From the NCBI GenBank assembly GCA_045226255.1, contig JBGVCG010000009.1, forward strand, positions 32,123 to 96,122: DNA of 64,000 nucleotides, read 5' to 3'. The notes beneath the pieces are model-generated. The model worked only from the letters and a program-made list of their open reading frames with translations, made no database searches and was not told the origin of the DNA. This document shows, one piece after another, positions 32,080 to 39,966 of this stretch. The translations under genes were made by a program, and so were the position numbers. Each line of letters opens with the position of its first letter. Position 1 is the first letter of the stretch. This stretch comes from UBA1181 sp045226255 (GTDB lineage Bacteria > Bacteroidota > Bacteroidia > Bacteroidales > Paludibacteraceae).

Positions 32080-32318
32080 ACGATTGTTTTCTCCCCCAAT
32101 ATATTTTGCTGCTTTTCTGTAGTAGTGACAAAAAAACATCCATCTATGCTCTCGCACTGATGGATGCAACATGAATTACTCAATAAACGAATTGAAATTT
32201 ATTCTAATGGTATGTCTTTTTTGTTGTACACTATGAATAGTACAAAAAACATGCCAAAATGCAATAATTTTATACATTTTAACAATTGATTCTAAATTTT
32301 AACAAAAATTTATTAAAC

Positions 32319-33800
32319 TTATTTAAGTTTTAACAAATCTTTAATTTTTTCCATTCCTAGGATTTCGGCACAGGTGAAGAAGGAGGTCATGGAAACACCT
32401 AAGACGCCATGTAGATTCAGGTTTTGTCCCGTCAATAGTAGGTTAGATAATGGAGTGCGAGGTGTCAACATGGTGAACACCAATTTCTGATAGTCTTTTT
32501 TGATGCCATAGGCGCTTCCCTCGTATGTGGAGGTATAGTCGGAGTAGGAGAGTGGGGTGCTGGTATATACGTTCTCCACGCACTCTTCCAACCCTGTGAT
32601 GTACTTGGAAGCGAGTGATATGCACTGCTGTAGCTTTTGCTTCTTGAAGGCTTCGTATTCTTCTCCGCGACGCATGACTTTCGTCCCTTGCCATTGCTCC
32701 ACATCCTTCCAATTCATAGGGGTGATGAGGTCTATGTTCGTGGCGTATGGTGAATTCCCCGTAGGGACTTGATAGCTCACCAATGCGGCGTCCGTACGAT
32801 GGTGCGTGTCGAAGGAGGCGTAGTCCCATATCTGGTTCGTCTCGTAGATGAACTGGTTTCGGTTCAGGTATGGAATGCCCTCTTTCAGTTTGATGTTGGC
32901 GGTGAACATGCCAAATGTGTTCGGGATGCCGGCGATTCGTTTCCGGTATATCTTTTTTAGCACCTGGCTCTCCTTCACCAATTCTAGTGTGGCGACAGGA
33001 TGGGCGTTGGAGATGAACGTGTCCGCCTCTATCTGCTCCTCTCCGTTCACGACTGCATAGGCGAGTTTGCCTTCCTTCTCCACCAACTCAGTTACCTGGG
33101 CTTTGGTACGCACAGTGCCACCCATCTTGCGGATGCTATCCGCCAGACAGTCTGCGATCTGTTGTCCTCCACCTTCGATTCTCCATGCGCTTTGGATGAA
33201 GGAGTCGTTGATCTGCGCATAGACGTAGAGCGGCAGGTTGGCATGGAGCTCCATCTTCAGTGATGTGCCTGCCAAGACGTTGCGGAGTTTCTCGTCCGTG
33301 ATTGTCTCGTTCAGAAAATCGTATGCGGAGTTGACAAACGCAGGTTTTTGGTAGAAATCTACAGCGTCTGCCGTGTCGAAGCTTTTGAATATATTGTCGC
33401 CCACATCGGATAATGTGGACATGTATTTTCTCAGGTTATCTTTCTGTTTTGGGAAGCGGGAGGCTAACTCCTTTTCGAATTCCGCCCTGCCTGACACGAA
33501 CTTGAATCGTTCACCATTTAGAATGACTTCGTCGAAGCACTCTTTGTCGAGTCTGTGCCAAGGCAAATCCATCAGTTGGAAGAAGTCGAACAACCGCCAA
33601 AGCGACTGCCCCTCGTCTAATGCCCCTACGTAATGGAACCCGGTGTCGAATTCAGTCCCTTTTCTCTTGAATGTCTGCAGACAACCTCCCAAAGCGATTC
33701 CCTGCTCAAGCACACATACGTTCATCCCACATTTGGAAAGGGTGTATCCACATTCCAAACCTCCTAATCCTCCTCCTATGATGACTACATCATATTTCAT
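32319..33800 (-). CDS. FAD-dependent oxidoreductase, phytoene-desaturase/retinol-saturase-like
   Basis: This 493-residue flavoenzyme begins with the dinucleotide motif VVIIGGGLGGLECGYTLSK, followed by GIALGGCLQTFKRKG and DTGFHYVGAL, the pattern of CrtI/CrtN and retinol-saturase-like enzymes. A C-terminal FAD contact (LLLTGQNLNLHGVLGVSM) is present. It is the last gene of the aryl-polyene-like operon, six bases after the MMPL gene. A role in desaturating or reducing the polyene product is likely but the reaction is not defined. A carotenoid role is less likely, because no phytoene synthase is near. Confidence 0.85.
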   Translation of the reverse strand: MKYDVVIIGGGLGGLECGYTLSKCGMNVCVLEQGIALGGCLQTFKRKGTEFDTGFHYVGALDEGQSLWRLFDFFQLMDLPWHRLDKECFDEVILNGERFKFVSGRAEFEKELASRFPKQKDNLRKYMSTLSDVGDNIFKSFDTADAVDFYQKPAFVNSAYDFLNETITDEKLRNVLAGTSLKMELHANLPLYVYAQINDSFIQSAWRIEGGGQQIADCLADSIRKMGGTVRTKAQVTELVEKEGKLAYAVVNGEEQIEADTFISNAHPVATLELVKESQVLKKIYRKRIAGIPNTFGMFTANIKLKEGIPYLNRNQFIYETNQIWDYASFDTHHRTDAALVSYQVPTGNSPYATNIDLITPMNWKDVEQWQGTKVMRRGEEYEAFKKQKLQQCISLASKYITGLEECVENVYTSTPLSYSDYTSTYEGSAYGIKKDYQKLVFTMLTPRTPLSNLLLTGQNLNLHGVLGVSMTSFFTCAEILGMEKIKDLLKLK

Positions 33801-33806
33801 CGCAGA

Positions 33807-36800
33807 TTACTTGTAAAATCGCTTTGCTCGGTATAGTGTATAGAGCTCATCTTCATCCTCTTTGATGAAATTAGTCTTGAGGATGTCGCTCTCACAGCCC
33901 TTGAATGTGATCAGATAACGTGTTTTCGAAAGTGCTGTTTCAATGTCCTCCAGCTTCCATCCCTTGTTCACTATAACTGTCTCATATGGGTTCTGAAGCA
34001 CATCTGCGCAACTGGTGAAGTTGATTCTGTCATTGTTCAGATAGCAATGTTGCGCAAGTAATAACATATCTTCATCCGTGTCGTATCCGACTATCTCGCT
34101 GTGCTTGTTGTTGATGCCGAACCAGTAGGACTTGAATCCGTAGCCGCATCCGTACTCCAACACATTGCCCTCTAGCGGGAAGATACTATTGAAGAGGTTG
34201 TAGCTGCGGGTGATTTCCATTTCCTCTCGCAGTTGTTTCTCTACCTGATCGCCTTTGTATTCGTAGTTGTTGCGTAATTGCTGCTTAAGCGACATGTGGT
34301 CTTTCCCTAGCTTAAAGTAAACGTCCCCGTGCAGTATGTTGAATAGGGTGACAGGGGCTTTCTTCTTGGCGATAGGACGTTTGATGAGCCAATAGAACAA
34401 GAACGGCTCCAGCGAATAGGAGATGATCACGGCGGTGGTCATGCCTATCAGCGTGGAAACGCCTATGGACCTAACCGCAGGATGTGTAGCGAACATCAGG
34501 GACGCGACACTGACGATCAGCACGAATGCGGAGAAGAGGATGGCGGTCTTGTGGAATATAAGCACGTTCTTCCTAATCCTAAATTCGGAGAGCAGTCCGT
34601 CCATGACGAAGATGCTATAATCGACACCAATACCGAAGATGAAGGTGGTGATGACGATATTGATCAGATTGAATTGCATGTTGAAGATGCTCATGACACC
34701 TAAAACGATGTACCAGCTCAGGGCCATCGGCAGGAAGGCGATCAACGCCAGAATGACGCTCTTGTAGCTCAGCAACAGCACGATAAGCACGAAGAGGGAG
34801 GATATGAGCAACGTCGTGGAGAAATCATCATGGATGAGTTTCACCATGTTATTCGTGTAGTAATATGGGTCAATCACGACGAGGTGAGGAATCTGGGTCA
34901 CTTCGTCACACACCTCTCTCTTGTCGCTTAGCTTCATGTTTACAGGTGTGAAGACCATGTATTTGCCATCTGTGTACTCGATCATGTTGCTCTTGAGGGA
35001 GGAAGGCAATATGTCGGAATCCGCCAAAACCAGGGTGGAGCGCTCCTCTTCAACCATGTTCTGGAACTCCATGAAGACGGTTGGGTCCAATCCATATTTG
35101 AGGGCGGCCTCGTTCAGGTTGGCGAACACCTTCTCCTTTTTCTCTTCCGTCCAGAAGGAGTACCAGCGGTCGAGCCTTCTCTCCTGCTCATCCAATGGTA
35201 TGAAAATCATGCTGTTGGATGTTCCGAAAGACCTGACCTTTCCGTAATTGTCTTTTAAATTACCCAATACGCTCTCCATCTTCTTCGAGTAGCACAATGC
35301 GCTATCCAAGTTCTCGGAGACAGCGGCGAAGTAGACGGTCCTGCAATCCTTCGTTGTGTGTTGGGCGAGAATCTCCTGTGATTTCAGCACCTTGTCGTCG
35401 TAGTAGGAGATGTGGGTCAGGTCGGAATCGAACTTCACCCATTTGGATCCGATGAAGCAGATGAGACTGATGACCACAATGGCGCTGATGAGATATGTCT
35501 TACGCTCGAATGGGTAAGAGTTGATCTTCTCTAATAATACGAATGCCTTCTCGTAGCGTTTGTTCTTCTCCTCGTTGAAGAACTGAGGCAGGAAGAGCAA
35601 GCAGAATGTTGTGGTGCCTACCAATGCCAAAGATGCGAAGAGACCAAAGTCTTTCAGCAGTTCGGCGTCAGTGAACATGAGGCTTGAGAAAGCACCTATG
35701 GTGGTGAGACAGCCCAAGAAGACTGGTGTGGATTGCTCTTCCAACACCTTGATCGGGTTACCCACATACTTGTAATGCGTGATGACGTGCAGACAGTAGC
35801 TGACCGCGACGCCCAAGACAATCGCACCGATTCCCAAAGCGAGCAAGGACAATTGCCCCTTGATGAAGTAGATGACGCAAAGGGCGAAGAAAAAGCCATA
35901 CACGATTGGTATCGCCATCTGCAGCAGGGTGGATTTGTTTCGGTAGCATATGCCAATCACCAGCAATGCGAAAAGCAGGGAGATCGATAGGGTCATGACC
36001 AGGTCATGCTTGATCTGCCTAGAATTGTAGACGCTTTGTGGCGCCGCACCATGGTAATAGACCTCCACCTCAGGGAATGCCTTGGCAAGTTCCTCAAGGT
36101 CTTCATCGATCACGTCGATCAGCTTCGCACTCTGCTTGGAATCCACCGTCTTGAAATTCGGCGAAATGAAAGCCAATGCGATGGCGGAGTCTGGCGAGAA
36201 GAAATGTTGGCTGATCAGTGTGTAATTGGATCCTAATCCATCCCTCAAAGCATCCTTTTTGCTCACGAAGATCTCCCTCAGGGCGAGTGGGTCTTGGGCA
36301 ATCACTTGTCCCAGCATCGCCCCCATAGGGGAATAGAGCGTCATGAGGTTCTTTTGCATCTGCATATCGATGTGCTCCTTGGTGGTCAGGGAATCCATCA
36401 TGACGTAATCCGCACTGTCCAGGAAGACAGGCAGATAATTGTATAGGGAAGCCACCCCCGACTGAATGAGGTCGGCGTCCACTTTGTAAAGAATGTCCGT
36501 GATCATCCCTTGGGCGACCTCAGACTCCATCAGTTTTTCGCAGAAAGTGTCGCAGGCGGATTTCAAGGATTGGATATCCTTGCTGTCATCCTTCATCTTA
36601 AATATGACGAAGAGTTTATCCTTCACCTTCAGGTTGGCGAAGACCATCTCTTTGGAGTTATCTCCCCCATTGTCAGACGGGAGAAGTTTGGTGATATCCT
36701 CTTCGTAGACCATCTTCCTTCCGAAGAATACGAAGAAAGCGAAACTTAGCAACATGACTGCGTAGAAGACAATCTTGTGTTGCTTGAAGTAGTTATAGAC

Positions 36801-36821
36801 AGCTATTGTGAATTTAGCCAT
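33807..36821 (-). CDS. MMPL/RND-type exporter fused to a SAM methyltransferase
   Basis: This 1004-residue protein has an N-terminal RND/MMPL half-repeat, two large periplasmic loops and about twelve membrane segments (for example LALGIGAIVLGVAVSYCLHV and FIFGIGVDYSIFVMDG, the latter with the RND Gly-Asp motif). After residue about 780 it leaves the membrane. It ends in a class I methyltransferase with motif I VLEYGCGYGFKSYWF near residue 885 and GYDTDEDMLLLAQHC. In Bacteroidota relatives that I recall, a lysophospholipid acyltransferase domain sits between these parts; here the stretch between them is too short. It presumably exports or anchors the polyene lipid and methylates a precursor. 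Confidence 0.88.
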   Translation of the reverse strand: MAKFTIAVYNYFKQHKIVFYAVMLLSFAFFVFFGRKMVYEEDITKLLPSDNGGDNSKEMVFANLKVKDKLFVIFKMKDDSKDIQSLKSACDTFCEKLMESEVAQGMITDILYKVDADLIQSGVASLYNYLPVFLDSADYVMMDSLTTKEHIDMQMQKNLMTLYSPMGAMLGQVIAQDPLALREIFVSKKDALRDGLGSNYTLISQHFFSPDSAIALAFISPNFKTVDSKQSAKLIDVIDEDLEELAKAFPEVEVYYHGAAPQSVYNSRQIKHDLVMTLSISLLFALLVIGICYRNKSTLLQMAIPIVYGFFFALCVIYFIKGQLSLLALGIGAIVLGVAVSYCLHVITHYKYVGNPIKVLEEQSTPVFLGCLTTIGAFSSLMFTDAELLKDFGLFASLALVGTTTFCLLFLPQFFNEEKNKRYEKAFVLLEKINSYPFERKTYLISAIVVISLICFIGSKWVKFDSDLTHISYYDDKVLKSQEILAQHTTKDCRTVYFAAVSENLDSALCYSKKMESVLGNLKDNYGKVRSFGTSNSMIFIPLDEQERRLDRWYSFWTEEKKEKVFANLNEAALKYGLDPTVFMEFQNMVEEERSTLVLADSDILPSSLKSNMIEYTDGKYMVFTPVNMKLSDKREVCDEVTQIPHLVVIDPYYYTNNMVKLIHDDFSTTLLISSLFVLIVLLLSYKSVILALIAFLPMALSWYIVLGVMSIFNMQFNLINIVITTFIFGIGVDYSIFVMDGLLSEFRIRKNVLIFHKTAILFSAFVLIVSVASLMFATHPAVRSIGVSTLIGMTTAVIISYSLEPFLFYWLIKRPIAKKKAPVTLFNILHGDVYFKLGKDHMSLKQQLRNNYEYKGDQVEKQLREEMEITRSYNLFNSIFPLEGNVLEYGCGYGFKSYWFGINNKHSEIVGYDTDEDMLLLAQHCYLNNDRINFTSCADVLQNPYETVIVNKGWKLEDIETALSKTRYLITFKGCESDILKTNFIKEDEDELYTLYRAKRFYK

Positions 36822-36840
36822 GTTGTTACGTCATTTAGCA

Positions 36841-37218
36841 TTACAGGGAATAGTCCCCTTTATACTCCAAGAAAGATGTTTGCGCATCATCGGACATTAG
36901 GGATGCGATCACGCCGACCGTTCCGTCCCCTTTGTCGTTGAGGGTCATTCTAAGAAGCAGTTCCTTGTTTTTCGTGGGAGTCAACAATTCCGAGAACCGG
37001 CACTGTGAGATCGAACCGATGGTAAGCTTCTTTCCCAAAGAAACCTCCGCACATTCGCGTATCATCTGGATGCTGCACACGCCCGGACAAATCGGGTCTC
37101 CCGGGAAGTGACCTTGGTACACCTGATGGTCAGGGTTCAAGGCAATCAGGAATTCGGAGCCGGACTCGATTTCTCTTCCCTCTTTAATCGTAAAGTATCT
37201 ATTTTGAAGCATATACAT
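36841..37218 (-). CDS. Hot-dog dehydratase, ApeI/FabZ-like
   Basis: This 125-residue single hot-dog domain contains HQVYQGHFPGDPICPGV, with the FabZ catalytic His in GHFPGDP, and SIQMIRECAEVSLGKKL, with the helix Glu. Both active-site residues are therefore present. It should remove water from 3-hydroxyacyl-ACP during polyene chain growth. It sits between the thioesterase-like and MMPL genes with small gaps (12 and 19 bases). The other dehydratase-like gene in the operon lacks the GHFP His. Confidence 0.8.
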   Translation of the reverse strand: MYMLQNRYFTIKEGREIESGSEFLIALNPDHQVYQGHFPGDPICPGVCSIQMIRECAEVSLGKKLTIGSISQCRFSELLTPTKNKELLLRMTLNDKGDGTVGVIASLMSDDAQTSFLEYKGDYSL

Positions 37219-37230
37219 ACAATTGCTAAA

Positions 37231-37692
37231 TCATTCGACGCCCCAACGCTTTTTCCACTCCTCGTAAAAAGGAGGGTTGTTGAGCTGTAAGTTGCCATCG
37301 GACTTGGTCATGAAGACCTGCGTCGTCGTGGCTGTTAACAGCAAAGCATTGTCGCTTTTTCTGAAGATGTTGTACTCGAATATAATTTTCGCGGACTTCG
37401 TCGGCACATAGCGAGTCTCCACGATAACTGTGTCGCCTACAGTGGCGCTTTGCCTATAACGCAGGCTCATGTCTACCATGGGAGCCGTATATCCGTTCTT
37501 GAAGATGGTCATGTACTCGAGTCCGTACTTCTCCCCGAAATCCTCACGTCCGTCTTCCATGTACCTGACGTAGCTACCATGCCAGACGACACGGATGGAA
37601 TCCACTTCCGAGAAGCGAACCTTCACCTCGATGCGGCTCATCAGCGGTTCGCCGGAATAATCCACGCTCAGTCGTGAGGAATCTCTCTTCAT
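37231..37692 (-). CDS. 4HBT-type acyl-CoA/ACP thioesterase
   Basis: This 153-residue hot-dog protein of the 4-hydroxybenzoyl-CoA thioesterase/YbgC group shows VKVRFSEVDSIRVVWHGSYVRYMEDGRE, the usual Asp-containing active-site stretch, then RYRQSATVGDTVIVETRY. It probably releases or edits chains in the aryl-polyene-like pathway. The start at 37692 is five bases after the neighbouring stop. An ATG at 37641 (MSRIEVKV) matches the usual family start, so the first 17 residues are uncertain. Confidence 0.85.
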   Translation of the reverse strand: MKRDSSRLSVDYSGEPLMSRIEVKVRFSEVDSIRVVWHGSYVRYMEDGREDFGEKYGLEYMTIFKNGYTAPMVDMSLRYRQSATVGDTVIVETRYVPTKSAKIIFEYNIFRKSDNALLLTATTTQVFMTKSDGNLQLNNPPFYEEWKKRWGVE

Positions 37693-37697
37693 GGTCT

Positions 37698-38132
37698 TTA
37701 TTCCTTGATGAATATCTTCATTTGGCAGGAAGCGACCACTTCACCCTCCACTTTCGTCTCCGCCTTGATGAGGGAGACATTCTGCACCTCCGAAACGATA
37801 TGGATGGAGGTGAGGAGTTTAGCGCCCGCTTTAGGCTTGGCGACCAATTTGAACTTCTTCACCTCCCCGATGTATCCGACAGGGGTAGGCTCGTTTTTCA
37901 GCTTAGCCTTCACGCCGGCATGGGCGGATGCGGATTGGGCGATGTGCTCGATCAGACCTGGCTCGATGAACTCACCCTCCACGCAAAACATATTGTCCTG
38001 CGCGATCGTCAGTCCCGTCAGGCAGTCGCACTCGTCCGCCTCGTACAACGTGTCCACCATCATGATGGGGAAGCGCTGCGGTATCAATTCCTTGATTTGT
38101 TCGCCTTGGTACAATGGTTTATCCAAACTCAT
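37698..38132 (-). CDS. Hot-dog dehydratase-like protein, ApeP/FabZ-like, atypical active site
   Basis: This 144-residue protein aligns with FabZ-like ApeP proteins: LIPQRFPIMMVDTLYEAD, DNMFCVEGEFIEPGLIEHI and AQSASAHAG. The GHFP His of FabZ is replaced (EGEF), while the downstream Glu region is present. This is common to the ApeP type and suggests altered or structural function alongside the 125-residue dehydratase. It overlaps the ACP gene by four bases. Confidence 0.8.
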   Translation of the reverse strand: MSLDKPLYQGEQIKELIPQRFPIMMVDTLYEADECDCLTGLTIAQDNMFCVEGEFIEPGLIEHIAQSASAHAGVKAKLKNEPTPVGYIGEVKKFKLVAKPKAGAKLLTSIHIVSEVQNVSLIKAETKVEGEVVASCQMKIFIKE

Positions 38133-38383
38133 TCCTTTTGAATCTTTTCGTAAATGTAATCGTAGAGTTGGGAGAACACCTTCAGTTCCTTCAACTCCTG
38201 CCCCGGTATCTTGACCCCGAAATCATTCTCGATAACAGCGATCAAGTCGACGAAGCTAAGGCTGTCCATCGCCAAAGTGATTTTAATTGTCGCCTCAGGG
38301 CGGATGGTCTGAATGTCCACCTCAAACTCTTCGGCAAGCAATTCGTTCAATTTTTCGATAAACGTTTCTTTATCCATCATCAC
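38129..38383 (-). CDS. Acyl carrier protein
   Basis: This 84-residue acidic helical protein has the phosphopantetheine site LAMDSLSFVDLIAVIE, with Ser 41 as the attachment residue (DSL). It lies directly between the ketosynthase gene (gap of two bases) and an ApeP-like gene (overlap of four), so it is the dedicated carrier of this operon rather than the housekeeping AcpP. Three consecutive ATG codons leave the start uncertain by two residues. Confidence 0.92.
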   Translation of the reverse strand: MMMDKETFIEKLNELLAEEFEVDIQTIRPEATIKITLAMDSLSFVDLIAVIENDFGVKIPGQELKELKVFSQLYDYIYEKIQKE

Positions 38384-38385
38384 AA

Positions 38386-39612
38386 TTATTTCGTGAATCT
38401 TTTTACAATCAAAGTGGAGTTCGTTCCTCCGAATCCGAAGGAGTTAGACAAGAACATATCGAAGTGAGTGTCAAGACGTTTCGCAGGGATATTCAACCTT
38501 GCGGAGTCTTCGTCCGGGTTTTCGAAGTTGATGTTCGGAGCGATGAAGTCGTTTTGCATCATCAACATGGAGTAAACGATTTCGCTGGATCCCGCCATCC
38601 ACATCTCGTGTCCTGTCATTGCCTTTGTGGAAGCAACCACTGGTTTGTAGCCCTCGAATACGTTCGCGATCGCCTTCGCCTCGTTCTTGTCACCAACTGG
38701 CGTGGAAGTGGCGTGTGCGTTGATGTAGGCGATATCTTTCTTGTCCACGTGCGCCTCACGAAGGCACATCTCCAAGGAGCGGCTTGGTCCGTCCACGTTA
38801 GGAACAGACATATGGTCTCCGTTTGAGGAGAATCCGTAGCCGATAACCTCTGCTAAGATCGGTGCGCCACGTTTAACGGCTGATTCGTAGCTCTCGATGA
38901 TGACCGTAGCGGCACCACCACCAGGGACCAATCCGTCACGGTCACGGTCGAACGGACGGGAAGCCTTGGTAGGATCGCTCTCCCTTGTGGAGAATGCGTT
39001 GATACCATCGAAACTACCGATCGAATAAGGGTTCACCTCTTGTGCGCCACCGCAAACGATGCAGTCCTGCAAGCCCCACTTGATGAGAAGGGAGCCCAAA
39101 CCGATCGCGTGGGAACCGCTGGCACATGCGCCAGAAACGGTCAGGTTAATACCTTTCAGTCTGAAAAGGCAACCCAAGTTCATGGTGACGGTGGAGTTCA
39201 TAGATTGGAAGATAGCACCAGAACCAACCAGCGTGGTATCCTTTTTCTCACGCATGGTGTCGACGCTCTTCACTACGGCGTCGGCGGTACTATCGTTACC
39301 ATATAACAAACCAATTTCATGGCTGTCGATATAGTCTTGGTCGAGACGAGCGTTGCGGAGCGCCTCTGTCGTGGCAACATACGCATATTTCGCTTGTTCT
39401 GGCATGTATACTCGTTGATTCCTGCTTACTTGTCCCTTCAAATCAGGGATTTCAAGATGTGCAGTGAGTGCGGACCTGAAGCCCATCTCCTTGCGCACAG
39501 GGTCGAAAATGATACCAGACTTACCATTGTAAAGTGATTCTCTGACTTCTTCAAGGTTCTTGCCCAAGCAAGAGTAAACACCCATTCCAGTTATAACAAC
39601 TCGCCTTTCCAT
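38386..39612 (-). CDS. Beta-ketoacyl-ACP synthase (FabF-like, aryl-polyene type)
   Basis: This 408-residue ketosynthase has C163 in VSGACASGSHAIGLG, the His motif NAHATSTPVGDKNEA, the second His in MTGHEMWMAG and the closing NSFGFGGTNSTLIV. All catalytic residues are in place, so it should condense malonyl-ACP onto the growing chain. It is the first gene of the seven-gene operon and is preceded by a promoter-like element at 39678-39709. Its partner genes, not its own sequence, argue for polyene rather than fatty-acid synthesis. Confidence 0.93.
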   Translation of the reverse strand: MERRVVITGMGVYSCLGKNLEEVRESLYNGKSGIIFDPVRKEMGFRSALTAHLEIPDLKGQVSRNQRVYMPEQAKYAYVATTEALRNARLDQDYIDSHEIGLLYGNDSTADAVVKSVDTMREKKDTTLVGSGAIFQSMNSTVTMNLGCLFRLKGINLTVSGACASGSHAIGLGSLLIKWGLQDCIVCGGAQEVNPYSIGSFDGINAFSTRESDPTKASRPFDRDRDGLVPGGGAATVIIESYESAVKRGAPILAEVIGYGFSSNGDHMSVPNVDGPSRSLEMCLREAHVDKKDIAYINAHATSTPVGDKNEAKAIANVFEGYKPVVASTKAMTGHEMWMAGSSEIVYSMLMMQNDFIAPNINFENPDEDSARLNIPAKRLDTHFDMFLSNSFGFGGTNSTLIVKRFTK

Positions 39613-39677
39613 TTAATGTCGCTGTATATTTAATTAAACAACAATCTTAAAAAATCTAAAAAAACTATTTTGAACCG

Positions 39678-39709
39678 CGAATATAGTAAAAAAAACAATC
39701 GACGACAAA
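39678..39709 (-). promoter_or_regulatory. Promoter of the aryl-polyene-like operon
   Basis: On the minus strand TTTG (39709-39706), a 20-base spacer and TATATTCG (39685-39678) are close to the Bacteroidota consensus, with one change in the -7 box. It leaves a 65-base leader before the ketosynthase ATG. Confidence 0.5.
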
Positions 39710-39936
39710 CCAAAAAAAACAATCGATGATGAACCTGAAAAATCTAACCTTTCTGTTATTCCTCTTTGATTTTCAGAAGGGCTTTAAATGGAGTGGGGGA
39801 TTAGGTGCGGTGGGTGACGGACTTCATTGGCCTGGGTGGAAGAAAAATCTTCCTTGTAAAGTTGAGAAAACCTTTCGTTGCCGAATTAATTATATTCTCT
39901 GACTGAAAAGTACATAGTTTGGAGATGGAGTTTGTC

Positions 39937-39944
39937 TATATTTG
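39937..39944 (+). promoter_or_regulatory. -7 box for the esterase gene
   Basis: TATATTTG lies 22 bases before the ATG. TTTG occurs upstream at 39918-39921, but the 15-base spacing is short. Confidence 0.45.
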
Positions 39945-39966
39945 CGATACTTAAACATTATATGCC

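Larger units (their letters stand above)
39613..39966. other. Divergent intergenic region between ketosynthase and esterase genes
   Basis: 354 bases, AT-rich near the ketosynthase and mixed further on, without an ORF of interest. A minus-strand promoter (39678-39709) and a plus-strand -7 box (39937-39944) can be placed. AACAATCGA occurs twice within 40 bases (around 39695 and 39720), which may be an operator or chance. Confidence 0.6.
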
